Both the position numbers and the translations under genes were made by a program. Positions 28,133-36,301 of a stretch of DNA of 64,000 bases are shown here, piece by piece. Location of the stretch: NCBI GenBank assembly GCA_017554305.1, contig JAFZIN010000013.1, forward strand, positions 124,001 to 188,000, in the 5' to 3' direction. Source of the DNA: Bacteroidales bacterium. GTDB lineage: Bacteria > Bacteroidota > Bacteroidia > Bacteroidales > UBA932. Every line of letters begins with the position of its first letter. The stretch's first letter is position 1. A model generated the notes under the pieces. It saw only the letters and a program-made list of their open reading frames with translations. It searched no databases and was not told the origin of the DNA.

Positions 28133-29161
28133 ATGCAAAAGAGTATTCATACTGGATCGATTATACTATTAATCATTGTATTTATCACAGGATGTAGTGC
28201 CTTCAACAAGTTTACGCACCGTTTTCGTTATTACCGTTATATAGACCCCTATTACCGTTTAGCCCCAATTGTAAAATCGGCATCAAATAATCAAAAAAGT
28301 AAGATATTTGTTTCTGAACCATTTCTTTATTTTGCTGATGCAGATACTGTTTTCAATGATAAGTTGTTATATGCTGAACTACCATTAAATTTATTTCCAG
28401 TTGGTCATAATAAGTTTATTTCTTATTCTGAAGAATTAATTGACATACATATCAGAGATTCAACAGAAAATAGCAATTCTATTTCTTTTGAATGTAGTGT
28501 TGATAATAAGTGGCCAAAATTTGAGCACATAGTCAAAAATGATCCTTATGCAAAAGAGGGTATATGGTTATTCCCTTGGAGACATCATTACAAATTAGTC
28601 AATGAAGAATTTGAGATTTTCTTTTACAATATAAAGAGGTGTAATATAGATAGTTATAATCAAATTATTAACTCACTGAAGATCTTAGATGGACTAAATT
28701 ATTATCAAATAAAAAAAATAGACAGACAAATTGAAAGAACCTGGAGGTTTAATGATCAATTGTTTAGACATAACGATGACTCATACTCACTTACTAAAAT
28801 AATTAAATCTACAAGACCTTCAATATACGATACTGATGATAAATCCAACTTATTCACAATTGATAAAATTACCAAAGTAAGAGGAGACCTATACTTAATT
28901 GAAGCAACAAGAAATGATTCATTATTTCTTATTTTTAGTCAAGATGGATTACAACATATTCAGGATAGTAAAATCATAAAGAAAGGTGGAGTTTATAGTA
29001 TAAAACTCAAAAAACTCTATCCCGATGAATACCCTCAAAATAATGATAACAAGCATATAAGTATTTATTTACAACGATTTTTCTATGGATTAAAGGATAA
29101 CCATTATATGGCATATAAAGCACTAGACCTCAATGGATTACACCTAGAGATAGCTGAATGA
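28133..29161 (+). CDS. Putative lipoprotein, candidate immunity protein for the RHS toxin
   Basis: A 342-residue protein that I do not recognise by family. Residues 1-20 form a signal sequence ending in ITG followed by Cys21, a lipobox, so it should be a lipid-anchored exported protein. The remainder is Asn/Lys/Tyr/Ile-rich and its DNA is as AT-rich as the toxin tail. The gene starts 13 bp after the RHS stop, in the same direction, where immunity genes of polymorphic toxins normally sit. A role in neutralising the JAMM-like tail is inferred from position, composition and location only. It could instead be a component of the same secretion system. Confidence 0.6.
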   Translation: MQKSIHTGSIILLIIVFITGCSAFNKFTHRFRYYRYIDPYYRLAPIVKSASNNQKSKIFVSEPFLYFADADTVFNDKLLYAELPLNLFPVGHNKFISYSEELIDIHIRDSTENSNSISFECSVDNKWPKFEHIVKNDPYAKEGIWLFPWRHHYKLVNEEFEIFFYNIKRCNIDSYNQIINSLKILDGLNYYQIKKIDRQIERTWRFNDQLFRHNDDSYSLTKIIKSTRPSIYDTDDKSNLFTIDKITKVRGDLYLIEATRNDSLFLIFSQDGLQHIQDSKIIKKGGVYSIKLKKLYPDEYPQNNDNKHISIYLQRFFYGLKDNHYMAYKALDLNGLHLEIAE

Positions 29162-29183
29162 TAATATAAAAATACTGTAGACA

Positions 29184-29205
29184 TATAATACTCCTATAAT
29201 ACTCC
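29184..29205. repeat. Tandem 11-bp repeat (TATAATACTCC x2)
   Basis: Two directly adjacent identical copies at 29184-29194 and 29195-29205, seen directly in the sequence, in the boundary next to the toxin cassette. Confidence 0.7.
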
Positions 29206-29225
29206 CGTTATTTGTAGTGGTACCG

Positions 29226-29257
29226 AAAAAACAGACCACGGGTTAAGTTTATTAACC
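29226..29257 (-). terminator. Possible terminator of the corA-to-creatininase operon
   Basis: Minus-strand reading gives GGTTAATAAACTTAACC, then 9 bases, then a run of six T. The 6-bp stem lies 31-47 bases past the creatininase stop codon. The spacing between stem and T-run is longer than usual. Confidence 0.35.
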
Positions 29258-29287
29258 ACAAGAACATGTGCTTATTTTTAAGTTATT

Positions 29288-30046
29288 TTAGTAGAGTGTA
29301 TCAGACTTGGCAAAATCTGTGATGAAGGAGACAATCTCTTTCATGGCGGCCTGGATGTAACGTTTGCCTTTCTCTGCGGTGGCTTTCTTTGGGTTACCTA
29401 CTCCGGTATCTTTGGTGGTGTATTTCCAGTCTCTTGGAGCCCAGGCTACTTTGGTGTTCAGTCCTTTGATTTTAAAGTCTTTATGTTTGCCGTCACCTGC
29501 CGCTTTGAGGTTGACCAGTTCAGGATAGTAATGGAGCATTACAGAGGTCTCCTGCTCTCCGGCGTGGTCATCTATCTTCTCCTCAAAGTAATCCTTGCGC
29601 GGGATGAAGGAGAACCACTCGCATACAACTATGGAGAATGACGGGTCTTTGATGGTAATGTCCCTTATCATTCCCTTAAAGATGTTGCCTCCGTGGCCGC
29701 TCATTATGAGGAGTTTGTTAATTCCCTGCTGCTTTAGGCTTGCAACAATGTCTTCCAAAACCGCAATCTGAGTTCTTTGAGTTGTATGGATGCAGAAAGG
29801 AAGGTTTACCTGCCCGGGGTTCTGGCTTCCTAAAGGAATGCCCGGAAGAACCATAGTGTTAACTCCCTTCTTTGCAACCTTTTCTGCAGCCTCAAATGCA
29901 ACCGCCTGAGCACAAAGCATATCTGTGCAGTACGGAAGATGTTTGTTATGAGGTTCCGTTGAGCCCCAAGGCAAAATGGCCAGATGGTAATGCTTCTTTT
30001 GAACATCACCCCATCCGGCCGTTGTTATATCAAATTTTGAATACAT
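29288..30046 (-). CDS. Creatininase-family amidohydrolase
   Basis: A 252-residue cytoplasmic protein of the creatininase/creatinine amidohydrolase family. The metal-binding residues are visible as WGSTEPHNKHLPYCTD (near residues 28-43), MSGHGGNIFKG, and a later DDHAGEQETS segment with the conserved glutamate. Members hydrolyse cyclic amides or related amides (creatinine, mycofactocin precursor, 3-dehydro-scyllo-inosose). No creatinine pathway is present, so the substrate is open. It is the last gene of the operon, 11 bp after the SIS gene, and sits alongside sugar transporters and a kinase, which suggests a role in amide or amino-sugar turnover. Confidence 0.85.
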   Translation of the reverse strand: MYSKFDITTAGWGDVQKKHYHLAILPWGSTEPHNKHLPYCTDMLCAQAVAFEAAEKVAKKGVNTMVLPGIPLGSQNPGQVNLPFCIHTTQRTQIAVLEDIVASLKQQGINKLLIMSGHGGNIFKGMIRDITIKDPSFSIVVCEWFSFIPRKDYFEEKIDDHAGEQETSVMLHYYPELVNLKAAGDGKHKDFKIKGLNTKVAWAPRDWKYTTKDTGVGNPKKATAEKGKRYIQAAMKEIVSFITDFAKSDTLY

Positions 30047-30057
30047 TCTCTTGTAAA

Positions 30058-30819
30058 TTAGACTCCTGCAACTCTCTTTTTGTACTCAACAAGGCAGGCA
30101 TCAAGCCTCTCATGAGCTGTGGTATCTCCAGGAACGTTGTGAGATGGATGGATATAGAGTTTAACTCCGCGGTCTGCAAGTATCTCCGCAACAGTACACA
30201 TAGTCATCCAAACGGTTGTTACAAAGGCCATTGTGGAGAGAGGACCAATCTTATCCTGATGGTTCTTAAGATCTACTGATGCATCCTGCAGAGGGCAGCA
30301 ACTGTCCACTACGTAGTCTGCAATCTGGAAAAGGTTCTTTCCGCAGGAGTGGCGAGGAACCTTATTGCCTGTCTGTGAGGAAGATCCGTAAGCAATGACC
30401 TTCATTCCGCGTTTCTGTGCCTCAAGAGCAACATCAATGTTAACTGCATTGATTCCGGTGTGGGAGAAGAGCCATACAAGATCATCCTTGTGGAAGTTCC
30501 AGCTGCTCATTATTGCCTTGCCGTAACCCTCTGCTCTCTCTAGCCAAAGGAACTGATTTATACCCATTTCACCGGTAATGTGAGTGAAGAATGTAAGAGG
30601 AAGTTCACAGAGTGGATGGAAACCTACAAAACCGCCTATTCTTGGATACATCTCCTCAATAGGAAGGTTGGCGTGACCGCAGCCGAATGTATGAACAAGA
30701 TGGCCTGCCTGGAGGCAGTCTGCCATAACGGTTGCAACTTTCTTAATCTGTTCCATCTGTGTGGACTCTATCTGATCCATAACGCTTATTGCGTTCTTTT
30801 TCCATTGATTAGCTAACAT
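30058..30819 (-). CDS. SIS-domain sugar isomerase-like protein
   Basis: A 253-residue protein with a sugar-isomerase (SIS) domain. Early residues HLVHTFGCGHANLPIEEMYPRIGGFVG and later WLFSHTGINAVNIDVALEAQKRGMKVIAYGSS match the UPF0309-type phosphosugar-binding proteins. SIS domains bind phosphorylated sugars and often isomerise or deaminate them. It lacks the GFAT glutaminase domain and a regulatory HTH. Its place between two MFS transporters and an amidohydrolase suggests handling of a phosphorylated amino sugar, but the substrate is not shown. It is 11 bp upstream of the creatininase gene. Confidence 0.8.
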   Translation of the reverse strand: MLANQWKKNAISVMDQIESTQMEQIKKVATVMADCLQAGHLVHTFGCGHANLPIEEMYPRIGGFVGFHPLCELPLTFFTHITGEMGINQFLWLERAEGYGKAIMSSWNFHKDDLVWLFSHTGINAVNIDVALEAQKRGMKVIAYGSSSQTGNKVPRHSCGKNLFQIADYVVDSCCPLQDASVDLKNHQDKIGPLSTMAFVTTVWMTMCTVAEILADRGVKLYIHPSHNVPGDTTAHERLDACLVEYKKRVAGV

Positions 30820-30850
30820 GATATTACGTTTTTATATTCTATTATTTCTA

Positions 30851-32026
30851 TTATTCTTTGTTATTAAGTCTCTTACAAGCGGCAGTTGCTATTGGGGCAA
30901 GAATTAGAATAGCGGCAATCATTGCAACTAAAACCACAGGGAAGAAGATAAAGGAATTAGTGTTGAACATCTTGCCTACAAGGAAGTTGCCTAGGAACTG
31001 GCCGCAGAGGGCAATAAAGATTGCAGCAGAAAAGGCAGAACCGCTCAGTTTGCGGAAGACTCCTCCCAAATGACTGAGCATCACAGGATAAGTGGCACCC
31101 ACTCCAAATCCTATCAGAGCCATTGCAGTCCATACGGTTGCAGCAGAGTTGGAGAAGAAGTATATCATTCCAACCCCTATTGCCCCTATTATCATATAGA
31201 TGGTAAGAACCACAATGTCTTTCATCTTCTTAAGGAAAGAACTCAAAGCAAACCTTCCAATCATCATACCCACTGTAAACCAGGTAAGTGAGAGTATGGC
31301 ACTGCTCTGCTCCATGCCGCCGGCCTTGGTAAGATAAGAGGTAGTGTAACTTCCGCAGGTTCCCTCAAATCCGCTCTGGAAAAAGAGCGTAAAGGCAACA
31401 AGCAAAAGGGCAGGAGAGAATAGCATCTTTGTGTAGTCCTTTGCCTTTGGCTTATCTTCTTTAACCTCTGCAAGTTTTGCCTTTGGAAAGTTGGTCATAA
31501 TGAAGAAGATAACAGAGATAAGCATTATTGCCGCAAATATTATCAGAGGAATCTTGTAGTCTGTAATAAAGAAGCAGGAGAGAGTCCAGAGCATTGCACC
31601 TATGCAGTAGCAGGCTCCCAAAACGCTCATCTTACGGCCGCGTTTGGAATCATCATAAATATCTGATACAAGGGCGTTTGTTTCTCCGTTAAGAATTCCT
31701 CCGCCAAGTCCTACGCAGAATATACCGGCTATAAGAACCGTCATATCAACGGAATATGCCAGACACAGCAAACCGGCCAGCATTATAAGGGTGCTTATAA
31801 TAAGAAGCCATTTGTAACCGTAACGGTCCATAATAGGGCCGAATATTACGGTTCCCAGGATTATACCTACGGAGAGGTATTTAGGCAGTCCAATAGCCTC
31901 AGGAACAGCATTTACAAGGTTAGGCAAAATGGCACCCAGAGAGAGCATTGCAACTCCAAAGAATGCAAGTCCAAGGCAGGCAGCCAGGTTAACTCTTTCC
32001 GTTGAGTAAGTTTTATTCTCTGTCAT
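30851..32026 (-). CDS. MFS transporter (tandem copy 2)
   Basis: A 391-residue major facilitator protein with about 12 membrane segments. The loop 2-3 motif is seen as GPIMDRYGYKWLLI, and the N-terminal half matches the adjacent MFS protein closely (MDRYGYKWLLIIS, DIYxDxKRGxxxSxLGAxYC, FPKAKLA). The two are tandem duplicates of unequal divergence. The organisation resembles sugar/sugar-acid permeases. It starts 7 bp after the end of the first copy, which lies upstream on the minus strand. Confidence 0.85.
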   Translation of the reverse strand: MTENKTYSTERVNLAACLGLAFFGVAMLSLGAILPNLVNAVPEAIGLPKYLSVGIILGTVIFGPIMDRYGYKWLLIISTLIMLAGLLCLAYSVDMTVLIAGIFCVGLGGGILNGETNALVSDIYDDSKRGRKMSVLGACYCIGAMLWTLSCFFITDYKIPLIIFAAIMLISVIFFIMTNFPKAKLAEVKEDKPKAKDYTKMLFSPALLLVAFTLFFQSGFEGTCGSYTTSYLTKAGGMEQSSAILSLTWFTVGMMIGRFALSSFLKKMKDIVVLTIYMIIGAIGVGMIYFFSNSAATVWTAMALIGFGVGATYPVMLSHLGGVFRKLSGSAFSAAIFIALCGQFLGNFLVGKMFNTNSFIFFPVVLVAMIAAILILAPIATAACKRLNNKE

Positions 32027-32033
32027 ACTTTGT

Positions 32034-33236
32034 TTATAAATCCAAGTTCTTTTCCTTTGTCTTTGAGGTAAGTTTTGCTACGCCAGATAAGTGTATCACT
32101 ACCAGCAATATAACAACGCACATAATTATAGGGAATATGTGGAAAGTTCCCCTCTCCAGCCTTTCCGGCATAAAGAGTTTTCCAACAAGGAAATTACCTA
32201 TAAGCATACCCATCTGTGCAACAACTACTGAGAGTGAAACTGCAATTCCGGAGTATCTCTTGAATACCTGCCCCAGGTAACTGAACACCACAGGGGCGGT
32301 TACTCCCGTACCGAATCCTATGAGAGTCATTGAGATAAAGGCTCCCAATATGCTGTGCGGTATAATGTACTGAATAAGAGAGCCCGCAAATGCTATGGCC
32401 ATAAAGAGGTAGAGAGAGATTTTGTTGCCTCCCACCTTCATACAGAGAGGAAGTGTAAACCTTCCTACAGCCATACCCACCGTCATAAATATAAGGGCGG
32501 TAAGTGCCAGATTAAGCCCTATTCCGTTCTCTGTGTTTACATAGTAAGAGGTTGAATAGTTGGCGCTTATGGCTTCCAGGATGCCCTGGAAGAAGAGCAT
32601 GCTGCACACCATAACAAGCAGAGGATACTTAAGCAGAGAGAATGATTTTAAAATTGAAGAACCCTCCCCCTTTGCAAGTTTTGCCTTTGGAAAGCGTATG
32701 AAAATGAAACAGATTGAGAGAAGGGCTATTACTGCGGCAGACCATCTCATAGGAAGAGTATAATCTGCAACCAGAACACGGCATAGTATGGTCCAAAGGA
32801 GAGACCCTACGCAGTAGGAAGCGCCCAGAATACTGAGCATTGCTCCTCGTTTATCATCTCCGTAAATATCTGAAATAATGGCTATTGTCTCACTGTTCAG
32901 AACGCCTCCTCCTGCACCTATCAGGAAGGTGCTAATGTAAAGAGAGAGAGAATTCTGAAGGAAGATGAAACCTGCAAGACCGGCTGCCAGAGCCAGTGAA
33001 CTTATTATCAGAAGCCACTTGTAACCGTAACGGTCCATTACCGCTCCGGAGATAAGAGTACCGGCAATTATTCCCAGAGTGAGCACCCACGGAAAGTTGT
33101 CTGCGCCCGCAATGCTCTCTCTAACAACCGGCAGCATAGCACCCCAGAAGAACATGGTAACGCCAAAGAAGGCGCAGCCCATGCAGGCGGCAAAGGCTAC
33201 CAGAGGTCTGGTGTAGTTTATTTTGTCTTCAGCCAT
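32034..33236 (-). CDS. MFS transporter (tandem copy 1)
   Basis: A 400-residue major facilitator protein with about 12 membrane segments and the GAVMDRYGYKWLLI loop motif. It is a paralogue of the adjacent downstream MFS gene; the shared stretches include MDRYGYKWLLIIS and FPKAKLA. The start ATG overlaps the last 19 bp of the S9 peptidase gene in another frame, giving translational overlap. The pair may import related sugars or muropeptide-like compounds. The S9 peptidase and SIS protein that flank the pair suggest a peptide- or sugar-linked substrate. Confidence 0.87.
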   Translation of the reverse strand: MAEDKINYTRPLVAFAACMGCAFFGVTMFFWGAMLPVVRESIAGADNFPWVLTLGIIAGTLISGAVMDRYGYKWLLIISSLALAAGLAGFIFLQNSLSLYISTFLIGAGGGVLNSETIAIISDIYGDDKRGAMLSILGASYCVGSLLWTILCRVLVADYTLPMRWSAAVIALLSICFIFIRFPKAKLAKGEGSSILKSFSLLKYPLLVMVCSMLFFQGILEAISANYSTSYYVNTENGIGLNLALTALIFMTVGMAVGRFTLPLCMKVGGNKISLYLFMAIAFAGSLIQYIIPHSILGAFISMTLIGFGTGVTAPVVFSYLGQVFKRYSGIAVSLSVVVAQMGMLIGNFLVGKLFMPERLERGTFHIFPIIMCVVILLVVIHLSGVAKLTSKTKEKNLDL

Positions 33237-35392
33237 TTATCTAACCATTCAAAGAATGTTCTCTGCCAGAGAATGCCGTTCTGAGGTTTCAGAACCCAGT
33301 GATTCTCATTAGGATAGAGCAGCAGTTCTGCAGGAATGCCTCTCATTCTTGCAGCGTTGAATGCGCTCTCTCCCTGTGATGCAAGTATTCTGTAATCCTT
33401 CTCACCGTGGATGCAGAGTATTGGGGTATCCCACTTATCTACGTACATGTGAGGAGAATGAGCAAATGTATTCTGCGCGGTTGGAAGATCTTTTCTCCAG
33501 AAGGCTCCGCCAAGATCCCAGTTGGCAAACCACATCTCCTCAGTTTCAACATATTGCTGCATCTCATTAAAGATACCGTCGTGAGCAATGAAGGCCTTAA
33601 AGCGCTTATTGTGATTACCGGCAAGCCAGTAAACGGAGAAGCCTCCAAAGCTTGCGCCAACGCATCCCAGATGCTCTCTGTCTACGTATGGTTCCTTTGC
33701 AATATCGTCAATAGCAGAGAGATAGTCATTCATACACTGTCCTGCATAATCTCCGCTTATCTCCTCCAGCCACTCCATTCCAAAGCCCGGAAGGCCTCTT
33801 CTGTTAGGAGCAATGATTATGTAACCGTTGGCCGCCATTATCTGGAAATTCCATCTGTAGCTCCAGAACTGGCTTACAGGAGACTGAGGACCGCCCTCGC
33901 AGAAGAGAAGCGTAGGATACTTCTTATTAGGGTCAAAATGAGGAGGATAGATAACCCAACTGAGCATCTGTTTTCCGTCTGTTGTCTTGGTCCAGCGCTC
34001 CTCAACCTTACCGGTTGTAAGTTTATCCAATATGTGTTTGTTCTCAAATGACAACTGAGTAGCCTGGCCGTTATTAATATCTACAGAATAGATATCATCC
34101 GGAACAGAGATGGAGTGACGTTTAGCAATAATGCTTCCGTCTGCCATACCCAGTGAGGCGTAATCGTGAGCACCCTCTGTAAGAGCGCAAACCTCACCAT
34201 TAAGGTTGGTTCTCCAGATTTGAGTTGTGCCGTGCCAAACTCCTAAGAAATACAGAGTTGCATCATCTGCCCAGATATAGTCATCTACTCCGCTCTCAAA
34301 TGACTCGGTAACATATTTTTTCTCTTTGGTTACGGTATCAAGAACGCAGAGGCGGTTGCGGTCACTCTCATATCCGTCTCTTTCCATACTCAGCCAGCTT
34401 ACATATCTTCCGCTTGGAGAGTATGAAGGGTTGGTGTCATAACCCATATTCTCATCCTTTTCATTCTTGTTAACATCCTGGAACTGAAGAGACTCGTCAT
34501 ATCTTACCTGAGGTCTAACATAACCCTCGCTTTTGCAAAGGTTTACTGTCTTGCCGCTCTCAATGTTATACTCGTAAATATCGGAATCCGTAGAGACTGC
34601 ATAGTCCAATCCGGTCATCTTCTTGCAGGAGTAAGCAATCTTTTTGCTGTCCGGACTCCAGGCCAGCTGCTCCTCTCCGCCAAACGGTTTTGAAGGGCAC
34701 TCGTATGGTTCACCCTCCAGAATATCTTTAATGTTGGAGAATGCAACGCCGTCAAAATCTGCAACAAACGGATGCGGAATAGTTTCTACCCATTCGTCCC
34801 AATGTTTGTGCATAACATCTTTTACAATGCGTCCGGTTGTAAGAGGAAGATCTGAATACTTGTCTTTTCCGTTTATAACAGATTCAGTATAAGGAATCTG
34901 AGAAATCAGAACCATCTTCTTTCCATCGGGAGAAACCAGAAAGGCCTCAACCTCAAGATTTTCTGAACCTTTAATCTTCTTTGCTCCGCTGCCGTCCGTC
35001 TCCATTACCCAAACTGCGGAGGAGCCGTCCTCTGCAGATATGTAGGCAATCTTCTCTCCAAAGTTGAGCCATACAGGAGAGTACTGGCTCTTTGCAGTCT
35101 TTGTAAGAACTTTATTGTCAGAGCCGTCTGCATTCATCATACAGATTACGGAGTGGCTCTTGTTCTCCTTTACGCTAAAATATGAAACGGTGTAAAGAAT
35201 CTTCTTTCCGTCCGGAGAGACCTGTACTCCGCCAATTCTGCCCATTGCCCAGAGAGCCTCCGGAGTCATGAGGTCATTCTGAAGAACAACCTCCTGTCTT
35301 CCTATATACTCTTTAGGGTCATCGTTTTTAGAGTTACATGATACACAAGCTATTGCAGAAGCGATCATTGCTATTACGGTTAATTTTTTCAT
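33218..35392 (-). CDS. S9-family prolyl oligopeptidase-like lipoprotein
   Basis: A 724-residue exported peptidase. The N-terminus has a lipoprotein-like signal with Cys16 and Cys19 candidates (IACVSC), then a WD40-like beta-propeller (TolB-type repeats, for example SPDGKKILYTVS and WSPDSKKIAYSC). The C-terminal alpha/beta-hydrolase domain shows GASFGGFS (nucleophile Ser), GEKDYRI (Asp) and NENHWV (His). It belongs to the DPP/acylaminoacyl peptidase subgroup, which hydrolyses short peptides after Pro or acylated residues. In the operon it lies between the ROK kinase and two MFS transporters, so it may process peptide-linked nutrients before import. Confidence 0.9.
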   Translation of the reverse strand: MKKLTVIAMIASAIACVSCNSKNDDPKEYIGRQEVVLQNDLMTPEALWAMGRIGGVQVSPDGKKILYTVSYFSVKENKSHSVICMMNADGSDNKVLTKTAKSQYSPVWLNFGEKIAYISAEDGSSAVWVMETDGSGAKKIKGSENLEVEAFLVSPDGKKMVLISQIPYTESVINGKDKYSDLPLTTGRIVKDVMHKHWDEWVETIPHPFVADFDGVAFSNIKDILEGEPYECPSKPFGGEEQLAWSPDSKKIAYSCKKMTGLDYAVSTDSDIYEYNIESGKTVNLCKSEGYVRPQVRYDESLQFQDVNKNEKDENMGYDTNPSYSPSGRYVSWLSMERDGYESDRNRLCVLDTVTKEKKYVTESFESGVDDYIWADDATLYFLGVWHGTTQIWRTNLNGEVCALTEGAHDYASLGMADGSIIAKRHSISVPDDIYSVDINNGQATQLSFENKHILDKLTTGKVEERWTKTTDGKQMLSWVIYPPHFDPNKKYPTLLFCEGGPQSPVSQFWSYRWNFQIMAANGYIIIAPNRRGLPGFGMEWLEEISGDYAGQCMNDYLSAIDDIAKEPYVDREHLGCVGASFGGFSVYWLAGNHNKRFKAFIAHDGIFNEMQQYVETEEMWFANWDLGGAFWRKDLPTAQNTFAHSPHMYVDKWDTPILCIHGEKDYRILASQGESAFNAARMRGIPAELLLYPNENHWVLKPQNGILWQRTFFEWLDKWLKTK

Positions 35393-35413
35393 ATATCGTT
35401 TATTACTTATTCA

Positions 35414-36301
35414 TTAGTACAGAACAGAGTATCCGGCTCCCAGCAGAGCTGCATCTGAAGATATTCCGCTAGGAAAGAACTTAACGTTCTTCATTGAGAT
35501 TGGCTGCCCCCATTTAAGAGCCTCCCGGTAAATCCTTGGTATAAGCTTTTTTGCAGGACCGCTGAATACTCCTCCACCAAAGACTATCATCTCAGGGTCA
35601 AAGAGACTTACAAGATTTGCAGCCCCCTTTCCCCACATCTGAATTGCCTTCTCAATAACCTTTACGGCTCTTGAATCATTTGATTCATAGAGAGAAAAGA
35701 CTTCAGGAGAGGAAATCTCCCTGCCAAAGAGTTTGGAAGCCTGGTAGGCAATTCCGTTGCCGGATGCAAATGTCTCAAAGCATCCGCACTCATCCCAATC
35801 CTTGTCATAATCACTCTCCAAAGCCATCCATCCGGTTGCCCCTACAATATCATTTGAACCGTGGATAATCTTTCCGTCCAGAAGAATTCCGGCCCCTATT
35901 CCGCTGCCAACTGCAATGTAAATGGCGTTATCACAATCTTTTGCAACGCCCTTCCACTTTTCTCCCAAAATATAGCAGGTACGGTCACTCTCAATATGAA
36001 CCGGTACGTTCGGGCATACTTTCTCTATTGTCTCCTTAAGTGGAAAATCTTCCCAACCCGGAATATTGGGACACCAAACGGTGTTCCTTTTAGAGTAGAC
36101 TATTCCAGGAACGCATACTCCAATTCCCTTAATATCTGATTGTTCAAAAAAAGAGAGTGCGGTAGCGGCAACAAGTTCACCCGCTTCTGCACCCTTACGC
36201 CCCTCCAGATAGGATTGTTTTCTGGAAAGAATTTCACCCTCCTCGTTAAAAAGGGCGGCGGCTACTTTGGTAGCACCAAGATCAATACCTACAACTGCCA
36301 T
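35414..36301 (-). CDS. ROK-family sugar kinase
   Basis: A 295-residue ASKHA-fold kinase. The phosphate-binding GIDLGATKVAAALFN opens the protein. The ROK zinc-site region (ECGCFETFASGNGIAYQ) is partly present, with HG and EC..C residues, and VGSGIGAGILLDGKIIHG is the catalytic area. ROK enzymes phosphorylate hexoses such as glucose, ManNAc or GlcNAc, while others are repressors; no HTH domain is present here, so it is a kinase. The start is the ATG following the corA stop (TAAATG) without a gap. It fits with the SIS protein as a kinase plus isomerase pair. Substrate is unknown. Confidence 0.88.
   Translation of the reverse strand: MAVVGIDLGATKVAAALFNEEGEILSRKQSYLEGRKGAEAGELVAATALSFFEQSDIKGIGVCVPGIVYSKRNTVWCPNIPGWEDFPLKETIEKVCPNVPVHIESDRTCYILGEKWKGVAKDCDNAIYIAVGSGIGAGILLDGKIIHGSNDIVGATGWMALESDYDKDWDECGCFETFASGNGIAYQASKLFGREISSPEVFSLYESNDSRAVKVIEKAIQMWGKGAANLVSLFDPEMIVFGGGVFSGPAKKLIPRIYREALKWGQPISMKNVKFFPSGISSDAALLGAGYSVLY

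Larger units (their letters stand above)
29162..29287. other. Non-coding gap after the toxin cassette
   Basis: An AT-rich, 126-bp stretch with no gene. It contains a tandem duplication of TATAATACTCC (29184-29205) and a hairpin GGTTAA-GTTTA-TTAACC (29241-29257). Read on the minus strand, the hairpin is followed after 9 bases by TTTTTT. It may mark the edge of the accessory island or serve as a terminator for the creatininase operon. Confidence 0.5.

Noticed and set aside
29162-29287. tRNA or attachment site next to the toxin island
   Set aside because: No cloverleaf or CCA-ending tRNA fragment, and no duplicated end, could be seen.
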